Source: Thermophilibacter mediterraneus
GTDB lineage: Bacteria > Actinomycetota > Coriobacteriia > Coriobacteriales > Atopobiaceae
Assembly (NCBI RefSeq): GCF_900119385.1
Contig: NZ_FPKO01000007.1
Location: forward strand, 372,001-436,000
Length of the DNA: 64,000 nucleotides
Reading direction: 5' to 3'
In this document: piece by piece, positions 26,390 to 35,922 of the stretch
Layout of the letters: each line of letters opens with the position of its first letter
How positions within the stretch are numbered: the first letter of the stretch is position 1
Translations under genes and position numbers: made by a program
The notes under the pieces: model-generated
What the model was told of the DNA's origin: nothing
The model's input: the letters and a program-made list of their open reading frames with translations, nothing else
Database searches by the model: none

Positions 26390-27139
26390 ATGGCAAACGA
26401 GCTGAAGGAGCGCTACGACGCGCTCGTCGCGACGTGGGTGGCGCTGCCGGAGGGGCGGCGCGAGGCGCTCCTGGGCGACTTCGTGGCCGACTACGTCTAC
26501 AACTCCGAGAAGATCGAGAACGGCGACCTCGAGTTCTCAACCGTGCGCGACATCGTGGAGCGCGACGCGCTCACCAACTACACCGGGGACGCCGAGGTCC
26601 TCGTGGAGACCCGCAACCTCAAGCTGTCCTGGGACCTCGCGCGCGAGAGGCTCGCCGAGGACCCGTGCCTGTCCGAGGAGCTCATCTGCCAGGCGCAGGG
26701 GCTCGTGACCATGGGGACCTACAGCGAGCGGCTCCTGAGGGCCGGCGAGCTCCCGGGCACCTTCAAGATCGACAACTACGTGGGCGGCCCGGCGCGCGTG
26801 GGCATCCCCGCGGTCGAGGTCCCCCACGCGGTCGGCACGCTCGCCGACGAGGTGAACACCGAGCTCGAGGAGGGGAGGCGCTCGCTCACGATCGCCGCCT
26901 ACCTGCACGCGAGGCTCTTCGCCATCCACCCCTTCGCGGACGGCAACGGCCGCACGGCGCGCCTGCTCATGAACGGCGTCCTGCTCGCCATGGGCATGCC
27001 CCCCATCGTGATCCGCGCGCAGGACCACGCCGCCTACCACGCGGGCCTCGACATCTTCCACCTCGAGGGCGACCTCAGCCCCTTCAGGCGATTCCTCAGG
27101 AGCGAGACCCTGCTGACCTGGGACGGCCTGCTCGACTAG
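26390..27139 (+). CDS. Fic-domain protein (AMPylase type) with N-terminal inhibitory motif
   Basis: 249 residues. Catalytic motif HPFADGNGRTAR at 180-191 matches HxFx(D/E)GNGRxxR exactly, so AMP or another nucleotide monophosphate transfer is plausible. S39-x3-E43-N44 (SEKIEN) matches the inhibitory (S/T)xxxE(G/N) motif placed before the core, as in class II Fic proteins, so the enzyme is probably autoinhibited. ATG 26390 follows GGGGAGG. No separate antitoxin is needed or seen. The target protein is unknown. Confidence 0.88.
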   Translation: MANELKERYDALVATWVALPEGRREALLGDFVADYVYNSEKIENGDLEFSTVRDIVERDALTNYTGDAEVLVETRNLKLSWDLARERLAEDPCLSEELICQAQGLVTMGTYSERLLRAGELPGTFKIDNYVGGPARVGIPAVEVPHAVGTLADEVNTELEEGRRSLTIAAYLHARLFAIHPFADGNGRTARLLMNGVLLAMGMPPIVIRAQDHAAYHAGLDIFHLEGDLSPFRRFLRSETLLTWDGLLD

Positions 27140-27141
27140 CC

Positions 27142-27366
27142 ATGCGAGGCAACCCCTACGACTTCGACCGCGACGGCTGCTGGGAGGGCCACGAGCGGGC
27201 GTTCACGCACTATGGCATCGGGGGCGAGCTGCGCCGCGCGGACTCCGGGCGCGCCCGGGGCCCCGGCGGCTGCGGCTCGTGCCTGGGCGGGTGCGCGGCG
27301 TCGATGCTCGTGCTCGCGGCGCTGCTGCTCGTATTCATGGGCCTCGCGACGTGCGCCGCGGCGTGA
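27142..27366 (+). CDS. Small Cys/Gly-rich single-pass membrane protein
   Basis: 74 residues starting two bases after the Fic stop. The first 45 residues are polar; then a GGCGSCLGGCAAS segment leads into a hydrophobic stretch SMLVLAALLLVFMGLATCAA. It looks tail-anchored. The tight spacing suggests co-expression with Fic. No family recognised; there is no strong ribosome site, so it could be coupled to Fic translation. Confidence 0.5.
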   Translation: MRGNPYDFDRDGCWEGHERAFTHYGIGGELRRADSGRARGPGGCGSCLGGCAASMLVLAALLLVFMGLATCAAA

Positions 27367-27423
27367 GGCGCCCCGGCGCGGCATTGGCGCGATGGGGAAA
27401 TCAGATTATCCCGAAAAAAGTCC

Positions 27424-27452
27424 TTGCATCGCATCACGCGGTTGTGCATAAT
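27424..27452 (+). promoter_or_regulatory. Promoter of the tRNA-His/Lys cluster
   Basis: TTGCAT (27424-27429) and CATAAT (27447-27452), spacing 17, ending about 30 bases before tRNA-His. Confidence 0.65.
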
Positions 27453-27482
27453 AATCGAGCTGCCTGAAGAGGTTCGCGAAAT

Positions 27483-27559
27483 GGTGGGTGTAGCTCAGTT
27501 GGTAGAGCGACGGACTGTGGCTCCGTAGGTCGAGGGTTCGAGACCCTTCGCCCACCCCA
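27483..27559 (+). tRNA. tRNA-His (GTG)
   Basis: Full cloverleaf with anticodon GTG, acceptor GTGGGTG/CGCCCAC, TTCGAGAC T-loop and encoded CCA. The extra 5' G (27483) opposite C is the expected His identity element. Confidence 0.97.
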
Positions 27560-27572
27560 TTTAATCGAATAC

Positions 27573-27648
27573 GGATCGTTAGCTCAGCTGGTAGAGCAGG
27601 GGACTCTTAATCCCAAGGTCCAGGGTTCGAACCCCTGACGATCCACCA
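27573..27648 (+). tRNA. tRNA-Lys (CTT), copy 1
   Basis: 76 bases, anticodon CTT, acceptor GGATCGT/ACGATCC, CCA encoded. Identical to the next tRNA. Confidence 0.97.
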
Positions 27649-27653
27649 TCTTT

Positions 27654-27729
27654 GGATCGTTAGCTCAGCTGGTAGAGCAGGGGACTCTTAATCCCAAGGT
27701 CCAGGGTTCGAACCCCTGACGATCCACCA
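27654..27729 (+). tRNA. tRNA-Lys (CTT), copy 2
   Basis: Exact duplicate of copy 1, separated by 5 bases. Tandem identical tRNAs are an easy recombination target. Confidence 0.97.
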
Positions 27730-27738
27730 TGATAGCTT

Positions 27739-27770
27739 CGGCCGGGTGCCCTCGGGTGCCCGGCCGTTTT
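27739..27770 (+). terminator. Terminator of the tRNA cluster
   Basis: CGGCCGGG (27739-27746) pairs with CCCGGCCG (27759-27766), followed by TTTT. Confidence 0.9.
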
Positions 27771-27897
27771 CATGTCTCGGGTGCCGGTGCGCGGGGAGGG
27801 CTTTGCCCCCGGTCCCCGCGGTCGCGTTCCGGGTGTGTCCGGCGCCCGTGGTATCCTGCGAGAAAGGCAGATGGGGGACCTATCGGGAGGTGGTCGC

Positions 27898-28695
27898 ATG
27901 GCACACGGTGCGCGCTCCGGGCGGCGTCGGGCGCGCCGCATGAGGAGCAGGCCCGCCGCCCTTCTCGCCGCGGTCTTCGTCGCCCTGCTCTTCGTGGGGC
28001 TCAGCGCCGCGGTCCCGAGCATGAGGCAGTCCCTGGGCATCGGGCCCGCGGCACCGTTCGCGGACCGGGGTGGCTGGACCGAGTGGGACCCCCAGGCGTG
28101 CCCGGACTACTACCGCGTTGTCGGCGAGGCCGAGGTCGACCTCGAGCTCGAGCCGGGGGAGGTGCGCTACGAGGGGCTCGACGAGCTCGGGCGCACCGGT
28201 CGCGTCGCGGCGCTCGTCACGCCGGAGATGGCGGAGGCGGGCAGCGAGCGCGAGCGCGAGGACATCTCCGACGTCCACCCCTCGGGCTGGGGGCACAACG
28301 AGGAGGTCGCCATCCAGATGCCCGACGGCAGCACCTACCACGGCTACCTCTTCAACCGCAGCCACCTGCTCGCCAAGTCCCTGGGCGGCGACGACGCGGA
28401 CTACAACCTCGTGACGGGCACGCGCACGCAAAACGTCGGCGACAACCGCGGCCAGGACGGCGGCATGGCCTACACGGAGGGACTTGCCCGCGACTGGCTC
28501 CGCTCCCACCCCGACGGGACCCTCTACTACTCCGCCGCGCCCGTCTACGAGGGCTCGGAGCTCGTCCCGAGGAGCGTCATCGTCGACGTGCGCTCCTCGG
28601 ACGGCGAGCTCGACCTCGAGGTGGAGGTCTTCAACGCCGCGCTCGGGTACGACATCGACTACGCAACGGGCTCGTTTTCCGCTGCGGGAGAGTGA
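27898..28695 (+). CDS. Secreted or membrane-anchored DNA/RNA non-specific endonuclease (EndA-like)
   Basis: 265 residues. Basic start then a hydrophobic segment (20-38), giving a signal anchor. The nuclease core has FNRSHLLAKSLGGDDADYN with H156 as the general base and N170 region as metal ligand, followed by LVTGTRTQNVGDN; this matches the (D/N)R(G/S)H...NLVTGT pattern of EndA/streptodornase-type nucleases. Role: extracellular DNA degradation, nutrition or DNA uptake. ATG 27898 follows GGGAGGTGG; an ATG at 27871 is in frame but sits next to a likely -10 (TATCCT, 27851). Confidence 0.85.
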   Translation: MAHGARSGRRRARRMRSRPAALLAAVFVALLFVGLSAAVPSMRQSLGIGPAAPFADRGGWTEWDPQACPDYYRVVGEAEVDLELEPGEVRYEGLDELGRTGRVAALVTPEMAEAGSEREREDISDVHPSGWGHNEEVAIQMPDGSTYHGYLFNRSHLLAKSLGGDDADYNLVTGTRTQNVGDNRGQDGGMAYTEGLARDWLRSHPDGTLYYSAAPVYEGSELVPRSVIVDVRSSDGELDLEVEVFNAALGYDIDYATGSFSAAGE

Positions 28696-28701
28696 GGGAC
28701 C

Positions 28702-29289
28702 ATGGGAGAGAAGAACGAGGGGCTCGATGCGGTGCGCCGCGCGCTCGAGGTCGACCCCGCGATGGTCGAGCGCGTGGTGAGCGCCGAGGCCGAGTGGGAG
28801 GGCGCGATCTTCACGGTCGAGCACCTGAGGGTGGGGCTCTCGGACGGGAGCCTCGCGTGGCGCGAGGTCGTGCGGCACCACGGGGGAGCGGGCGTCGTCG
28901 CCGCGGTGGGCGGGCGCGTCTGCCTCGTGCGCCAGTACCGCGTGGCGCTCGGGCGCATGACCCTCGAGATCCCGGCGGGCAAGGTCGACCCGGGGGAGGC
29001 GCGCGACGTCTGCGCCGCCCGCGAGCTCACCGAGGAGACCGGGCTCGTCGCCGAGCGCCTCGAGCTGCTCACGGAGTCCTACGGGGCCCCGGGGTTCACC
29101 GACGAGCACACCTCGGTCTACTTCGCCCACGGGCTGCGGCAGGGCAGCGCCCGCCTCGACGAGGGCGAGTTCCTCAACGTGGTGTGGGTGGGGGTCGACG
29201 ACGCCGTCGCCGCCATCCGCGAGGGGCTCATTCAGGATGCCAAGACGGTGGAGGGCATTCTCGCGGCAAAGGCGTTCGGGATGCTCTAA
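28702..29289 (+). CDS. NUDIX hydrolase, ADP-ribose pyrophosphatase type
   Basis: 195 residues. NUDIX box at 94-116 (GKVDPGEA...RELTEETGL) matches Gx5Ex7REUxEExGU. LEIPAGKVDPGEA and APGFTDEHTSVYFA upstream and downstream are characteristic of ADP-ribose pyrophosphatase (NudF). Likely hydrolyses ADP-ribose to AMP and ribose-5-phosphate. It starts six bases after the nuclease gene. Confidence 0.88.
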   Translation: MGEKNEGLDAVRRALEVDPAMVERVVSAEAEWEGAIFTVEHLRVGLSDGSLAWREVVRHHGGAGVVAAVGGRVCLVRQYRVALGRMTLEIPAGKVDPGEARDVCAARELTEETGLVAERLELLTESYGAPGFTDEHTSVYFAHGLRQGSARLDEGEFLNVVWVGVDDAVAAIREGLIQDAKTVEGILAAKAFGML

Positions 29290-29312
29290 AATGACTGACG
29301 CACGTGTCTGCC

Positions 29313-29389
29313 GCGCCCTTAGCTCAGCTGGATAGAGCAGGAGACTTCTAATCTCAAGGTCGGGGGTTCGAATCCCTCAGGGCGCACCA
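29313..29389 (+). tRNA. tRNA-Arg (TCT)
   Basis: 77 bases, anticodon TCT, acceptor GCGCCCT/AGGGCGC, CCA encoded. Confidence 0.96.
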
Positions 29390-29541
29390 GGATCGCTCGC
29401 GGGCCGGGCGTCGACCGCCGACGTCTGGCCCGCACACCACCTCTGGCCGCGCCGACACGCGCGCTCGCGTATTTTTACACGAGCTTTCAGAGGCATGCGG
29501 CATACTGTACAGGTGTTCTCGCCCGTTGGAAGGAGCGCGCG

Positions 29542-30540
29542 TTGATTTACACAATGACGTTGAACCCCGCCCTCGACTATGTCATGCACCCCCTGACGCT
29601 CGACATGGGCTTCACGAACCGCTCCTCCAGCGAGGAGCTGCACTGCGGCGGAAACGGCATCAACATTTCCACGCTGCTCAACGAGCTCGATACCCCCAGC
29701 ATCGCCATGGGCATCGCCGCCGGCTTCACCGGCGACTACCTCCTGCGCCGCCTGCAGGAGAAGGGCATCGCGAGCAACTTCGTCTTTCTCGACCGCGGCT
29801 ACACCCGCATCAACGTCAAGCTCAACGGCATCGTCATGACGATGGTCAACGGCATGGGCCCCAAGATCCCCGAGAAGAAGGTCGACGAGCTTCTCGAGCG
29901 CATGGACGTCGTCACCGCCGGGGACACGCTTGTCCTCACGGGCTCCATCCCCAACACCCTCCCCGAGGACATGTACTCGCAGATCATGAAGCGCCTGGGC
30001 GGGCGCGGCATCCAGTTCGTGGTGGACGCCCCGGGCCAGCTGCTCATGGAGGCCCTCGAGATGCACCCGTTCCTCATCAAGCCCAACAACCACGAGGTCG
30101 GGCGCATCTACGGCGTCAACATCGAGGAGCCCGAGGAGTGCATGCCCTACGCCCACAAGCTCCAGGAGGCAGGCGCGCGCAACGTCATCATCTCCTGCGG
30201 CGGGCACGGCTCGCTGCTGCTCGACGAGAACGGCGCCGAGCACGTCGTCCCCACCGCCAAGATCAAGCTCGTCAACGCCACCGGCGCGGGCGACTCCATG
30301 GTCGGCGGCTTCCTCTCGCAGGTCACGCGTGGCGTCGACTACGAGACGGCGCTCATCTTCGCCTCCGCGTGCGGAACCGCCACGGCGGCGAGCAAGGGCA
30401 TCGCCAAGCGCTCCACCATCGACCGCGTGGTGACCGCGCTCTACAAGAAGATGGGCCGTGCCATCCCCGGCACCATCGCGCGTGACATCCAGGCCAACAA
30501 GGATCGCGAGGCCGCGGCCGAGGAGGCTGCGTCCAAGTAG
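29542..30540 (+). CDS. fruK: 1-phosphofructokinase/tagatose-6-phosphate kinase family (PfkB)
   Basis: 332 residues of the PfkB fold. Opens IYTMTLNPALDYVM, contains CGGNGINISTLLNELD (sugar-phosphate binding) and the C-terminal signature NATGAGDSMVGGF with catalytic D251. This pattern fits 1-phosphofructokinase, though tagatose-6-phosphate or tagatose-related kinases look alike. Starts at TTG 29542 with GGAAGGAG upstream. Followed by ptsI, so it belongs to sugar phosphotransfer metabolism. Confidence 0.85.
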   Translation: MIYTMTLNPALDYVMHPLTLDMGFTNRSSSEELHCGGNGINISTLLNELDTPSIAMGIAAGFTGDYLLRRLQEKGIASNFVFLDRGYTRINVKLNGIVMTMVNGMGPKIPEKKVDELLERMDVVTAGDTLVLTGSIPNTLPEDMYSQIMKRLGGRGIQFVVDAPGQLLMEALEMHPFLIKPNNHEVGRIYGVNIEEPEECMPYAHKLQEAGARNVIISCGGHGSLLLDENGAEHVVPTAKIKLVNATGAGDSMVGGFLSQVTRGVDYETALIFASACGTATAASKGIAKRSTIDRVVTALYKKMGRAIPGTIARDIQANKDREAAAEEAASK

Positions 30541-30650
30541 CGCGTCGGCGACCGTCGCCGACGCTCTTGCCACGTGTTCTTCGCCTCGGTCGCCCGGGGC
30601 GTGAGCGTTATGGGATACGGCCGCTGAGCGGCCCAAAGGTAGGGGGTAAC

Positions 30651-32354
30651 ATGTACGAGGGAGTCAACGCATCTGACGGCATCGGGATTGGCGTGGCACG
30701 CGTTGCCGTTGAGCCCGACCTGAGCTTCACGCCGCACAAGCCCGATGACGCCGGTGACGAGAAACAGCGCTACGCCGCCGCCGTCGCCAAGTTCATCGAG
30801 CAGACCAACGCCCAGATTGAGCGCATGACGCAGACCGTGGGCGAGGAGGCCGCCGCCATCATGGGGGCCCACATCGAGTTCGCCGAGGACGAGGGCATCC
30901 AGGAGATGGTCAACGGCTCCATCGAGAGCGGCATGTGCGCCGAGCAGGCCGTCTCCGAGGCCTATGACATGTACTACAACATGTTCTCCAACATGGAGGA
31001 CGAGCTGTTCCGCGAGCGCGCCGCCGACGTCGCCGACGTCAAGACCGGTCTTCTCGCCGACCTTCTGGGCAAGGAGGTCGTCGACCTCTCCACGCTGCCC
31101 GAGAACTCCATCGTCGTGGTACACGAGCTCACCCCGTCCATGACGGCGGACATCGACAAGGACAACGTCGCTGGCATCGTGACCGAGACCGGCGGCCGCA
31201 CCTCCCACTCCGCCATCATCGCCCGCGCCCTCGAGATTCCCGCGGTCCTCTCCGTGGCCGACTGCACCAAGAATATCAAGAGCGGCGACATGGTCATCGT
31301 CGACGGCTCGCGCGGCCGCGTGCTCGCCAGCCCCTCCGACGCCGACCTCGAGCACTACCGCACCAAGGCCAAGCAGTACGCCGAGGAGAAGCTCGCGCTC
31401 GAGGCCTACCGCGGCAAGGAGACCGTGACCGGCGACGGCGAGAAGGTCCTTCTCGTCGCCAACATCGGCAACCCCGACGACGCCAACGTCGCCGCTGAGC
31501 ACGACTGCGAGGGCGTCGGCCTGTTCCGCTCCGAGTTCCTGTTCATGGACGCCAAGGAGCTCCCGAGCGAGGACGAGCAGTTCGCCGCGTACCAGAAGGT
31601 CGCGCTGCGCATGAAGGGCCAGCCGGTCATCATCCGCACCCTCGACGTGGGCGGCGACAAGGAGATCCCGTACATGCACCTCCAGAAGGAGGAGAACCCC
31701 TTCATGGGGTACCGTGCGGTCCGCTACTGCCTCGCCAACCCCGACCAGTACAAGGTCCAGCTCACGGCCCTGCTGCGCGCCTCCGCCTTCGGCGACATCA
31801 AGATCATGGTGCCGCTCGTGACCAACATCGACGAGATTCGCCAGGTCAAGGCCCTCGTCGAGGAGTGCAAGTCCGAGCTTGACGCCCGCGGCGTCGCCTA
31901 CAACAAGGACATCGAGGTCGGCACGATGATCGAGACCCCCGCGGCCTCCCTCATCGCCGACGACCTCGCAGCCGAGTGCGACTTCTTCTCCATCGGCACC
32001 AACGACCTCATCGGCTACACCATGTGCGCCGACCGCGGCAACGACAAGGTCGCCTATCTCTACGACGTCTACCAGCCCGCCGTCCTGCGCTCGCTCAAGC
32101 GCATCATCGAGGAGGGCAACAAGGCCGGCATCATGGTCGGCATGTGCGGCGAGGCCGCGGCCGATCCGCTGCTCATCCCGGTGCTCATCTCCTTCGGCCT
32201 GAACGAGTTCTCCGTGAGCGCCCCGTCGATCCTGCGCACGCGCCGCATCATCTCCGAGTGGACCAAGGCCGACGCGGACGCCCTCACCGAGAAGGTCATG
32301 GCGCTCAAGACCGCGACCGAGGTCAAGGCGATGCTCCAGGCCGCTGCCCGCTAG
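30651..32354 (+). CDS. ptsI: PTS enzyme I (phosphoenolpyruvate-protein phosphotransferase)
   Basis: Autophosphorylates from PEP and passes phosphate to HPr. 567 residues. Active-site H186 in GGRTSHSAIIAR; PEP-binding regions GVGLFRSEFLFM, DVGGDKEIPYM and C-terminal IMVGMCGEAAADPLL. ATG 30651 follows TAGGGGG. HPr (ptsH) and sugar-specific EII genes are not in the window. Confidence 0.96.
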   Translation: MYEGVNASDGIGIGVARVAVEPDLSFTPHKPDDAGDEKQRYAAAVAKFIEQTNAQIERMTQTVGEEAAAIMGAHIEFAEDEGIQEMVNGSIESGMCAEQAVSEAYDMYYNMFSNMEDELFRERAADVADVKTGLLADLLGKEVVDLSTLPENSIVVVHELTPSMTADIDKDNVAGIVTETGGRTSHSAIIARALEIPAVLSVADCTKNIKSGDMVIVDGSRGRVLASPSDADLEHYRTKAKQYAEEKLALEAYRGKETVTGDGEKVLLVANIGNPDDANVAAEHDCEGVGLFRSEFLFMDAKELPSEDEQFAAYQKVALRMKGQPVIIRTLDVGGDKEIPYMHLQKEENPFMGYRAVRYCLANPDQYKVQLTALLRASAFGDIKIMVPLVTNIDEIRQVKALVEECKSELDARGVAYNKDIEVGTMIETPAASLIADDLAAECDFFSIGTNDLIGYTMCADRGNDKVAYLYDVYQPAVLRSLKRIIEEGNKAGIMVGMCGEAAADPLLIPVLISFGLNEFSVSAPSILRTRRIISEWTKADADALTEKVMALKTATEVKAMLQAAAR

Positions 32355-32381
32355 CGTTGCCCCTCGCTGAGCGATTCCTTG

Positions 32382-32419
32382 CGGCGCCCCGGGCCCATCT
32401 CAGGGTCCGGGGCGCCGTC
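32382..32419 (+). terminator. Terminator after ptsI
   Basis: CGGCGCCCCGG pairs with CCGGGGCGCCG around a loop, followed by TCTT. Confidence 0.7.
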
Positions 32420-32441
32420 TTGTGCGTCGCGAGGGGATGGC

Positions 32442-32489
32442 CCGAGTCTTTCGCACGGAAGCGGCGCCCGGACCGTGCGCACGGCTCGG
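32442..32489. repeat. 48-bp palindrome, copy 1
   Basis: CCGAGT-N4-CGCACGG ... CCGTGCG-N4-GCTCGG, exactly 48 bases, between convergent ptsI and dgk-like genes. Confidence 0.75.
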
Positions 32490-32519
32490 ACCAGCGCTCA
32501 GGGCGAGAAGATCGTGGAC

Positions 32520-33449
32520 CTACCGGGGGAAGATGACGCGCAGGGCCTGTGGGACGACCTCCACAGAGAAGTGCGTGCCCTCGAGGCGCTCGCCGTCGAC
32601 CTGGCAGGGCGGCTCCTCGGAGAACTCGATCTCGGCGTGACGCATCCTGCGAAGCCTGACGACCCCCGACCCCGCGTGACGCCCCCAGCGGGCCAGCCCG
32701 AAGAGCGCCATGAGATGGGGGAGCGCAGGCCTCCGAACGTTGTAGCAGACGTCGAGCATCCCGTCGCGGGGGTCGGCGTCGGGACACACCCTGAAGCCCC
32801 CGCCGTAGCTCGGTCCCACCTGGATGGCAAAGATGAGGGTTGAGAGCTCCTGCGCCCGCTCGCCGTCGAAGCTCGCGACGCACGGGTATCCGCCGCGCGC
32901 CCTCGAGAGAATCTTGATGCCCGACGTGACGAACAGCGCCTCGCCCTCCTGCGAGGTGTCGGCGGCGCGCCGCTCCGTCGTGTCGAGCGCGATGGCGGCG
33001 TCGAGTCCGAAGGAGAGCGTCTGCATGAAGTGCACGCCGTTGACGCGGCCGACCTCGACCTCGTGCGCGGTGCCGCGCACGAGGCGGGCGAAGGCCGCCT
33101 CGACGTCGTTTCTCGGCATGCCGAGCGTCCTCGCGTAGTCGTTTCCCGAGCCGAGGGGGATCACGCCGAGCTGCGGGCGCGCGGTGGTGGGGAGCGTCAT
33201 GAGGCCGTTCACCACCTCGTGGATCACCCCGTCGCCGCCGAGGGCGAGCACCGTGTCGAAGCCCGCCGCGTCGGCCGCGACGCCGACGGCGTCGCCCGGG
33301 CCCCGGGTGAGCCGAACCTCGTAGCCCCGCGTCGCCGAGGCGTAGCTTCCGAGGAAGCGCCGGGCAAAGTCCGCGCCGGCGGCGCCCCGCCCGCTGTGGG
33401 CGGCGGGGTTGGCGATGAGCAGCGTGCGTCCAAGCGGGGAGTGGGGCAT
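32520..33449 (-). CDS. Diacylglycerol/lipid kinase family protein
   Basis: 309 residues of the DAGK catalytic fold (DagK/YegS type). NPAAHSGRG at the start, LALGGDGVIHEVVNGL with the catalytic GGDG at 71-74, and GVIPLGSGNDYAR are diagnostic; C-terminal QVDGERLEG is the conserved turn. Likely phosphorylates a lipid alcohol at the inner membrane face. The frame runs on into the tRNA-Pro gene, but ATG 33449 follows GAGAAGGGTGAG. Confidence 0.9.
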   Translation of the reverse strand: MPHSPLGRTLLIANPAAHSGRGAAGADFARRFLGSYASATRGYEVRLTRGPGDAVGVAADAAGFDTVLALGGDGVIHEVVNGLMTLPTTARPQLGVIPLGSGNDYARTLGMPRNDVEAAFARLVRGTAHEVEVGRVNGVHFMQTLSFGLDAAIALDTTERRAADTSQEGEALFVTSGIKILSRARGGYPCVASFDGERAQELSTLIFAIQVGPSYGGGFRVCPDADPRDGMLDVCYNVRRPALPHLMALFGLARWGRHAGSGVVRLRRMRHAEIEFSEEPPCQVDGERLEGTHFSVEVVPQALRVIFPR

Positions 33450-33587
33450 CGGTCTCACCCTTCTCGCGGTCCTGTGCTCGCTCGATTGTACGCCAGCGCC
33501 CGGGCTCCGCGACCGGCCCGCTCGCCGGAGGCCTCCGACCATCGTCCGCCCGTCGGTCGTGAAAATGGGTGCGTTCCGTTTTTCCCG

Positions 33588-33616
33588 TTGCCGGAGCGGG
33601 CCCGCTCGCCTATACT
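33588..33616 (+). promoter_or_regulatory. Promoter of tRNA-Pro/Gly
   Basis: TTGCCG (33588-33593) and TATACT (33611-33616), spacing 17, ending 13 bases before tRNA-Pro. Confidence 0.8.
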
Positions 33617-33629
33617 TACATCTCGCGAC

Positions 33630-33706
33630 CGGGGCGTGGCGCAGCTTGGTAGCGCATCTGCTTTGGGAGCAGAGGGTCGCTGGTTCGAATCCAGTCGCCC
33701 CGACCA
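33630..33706 (+). tRNA. tRNA-Pro (TGG)
   Basis: 77 bases, anticodon TGG, acceptor CGGGGCG/CGCCCCG, CCA encoded. Confidence 0.97.
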
Positions 33707-33711
33707 TATGT

Positions 33712-35343
<1,632 letters not shown>

Positions 35344-35371
35344 CGCCTGCGAGAAGAACATGGGCTCGATG

Positions 35372-35404
35372 GCCCCCGGCCCCCTCAGGGAGCCGGGGGC
35401 TTCT
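35372..35404 (+). terminator. Terminator after gdhA
   Basis: GCCCCCGGC (35372-35380) pairs with GCCGGGGGC (35392-35400), followed by TTCT. Confidence 0.75.
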
Positions 35405-35470
35405 GGGTGAACTGGGGGTAGGTTGTCGCTGCGTCCGGTTCTTCTCGTCCGCAGCGCTGACGGCGCTCGC

Positions 35471-35518
35471 CCGAGCGTCTGGAACGCTTCCGCGCGCGCT
35501 TCCGTGCGAGAGGCTCGG
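35471..35518. repeat. 48-bp palindrome, copy 2
   Basis: CCGAGC-N4-GGAACGC ... TTCCGTGCG-N4-GCTCGG, 48 bases. It lies in the gene-free stretch 35344-35649, which also holds the gdhA terminator and a possible -10 (TATGAT, 35610-35615) for the next operon. Confidence 0.8.
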
Positions 35519-35649
35519 GCCACGCCGGATGGGGGCGCCGGCGGCTGGGAGCCGTGCCGCCCGCCTTCTCGGAGGGCCGAGGCTCGTCCCGGGCTTCCCG
35601 AGAAAGCCCTATGATGCTCTCATCGCGTCCGTTGAGGGGAAGGGGAGCC

Positions 35650-35922
35650 ATGACCACGCGCGTCGCCATCATGGGCATCATCGTCGAGGACCCCGCGTCC
35701 GTCGAGGCCCTGAACGAGCTTCTGCACGAGTATCGCGACCACATCTTCGGTCGCATGGGCGTGCCCTACCGCGAGCGAGGGGTGAGCGTGATCTCCGTCG
35801 CGCTCGACGCGCCGCAGGACGTCACCTCCGCGCTCGCCGGGAAGGTGGGGGCGCTCCCCGGAGTGAGCGTGAAGACGCTGTACTCCAACGTGGTTGCCGA
35901 GCAGGGCGGCGCGGGTGCCTAG
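35650..35922 (+). CDS. TM1266-type putative [FeFe]-hydrogenase system regulator
   Basis: 90-residue ferredoxin-like (ACT/NikR-like) protein. TTRVAIMGIIVEDPASVEAL and GRMGVPYRERGVSVISVALD match the family found beside hydrogenase maturation genes. A regulator is the database-style label; experimental proof is scarce. Its stop overlaps the start of hydE by 8 bases, so the two are coupled. Confidence 0.82.
   Translation: MTTRVAIMGIIVEDPASVEALNELLHEYRDHIFGRMGVPYRERGVSVISVALDAPQDVTSALAGKVGALPGVSVKTLYSNVVAEQGGAGA

Noticed and set aside
33450-33707. N-terminal extension of the DAG-kinase-like protein (MVGATGFEPATLCSQSR)
   Set aside because: It is the antisense translation of tRNA-Pro, a common annotation artefact.
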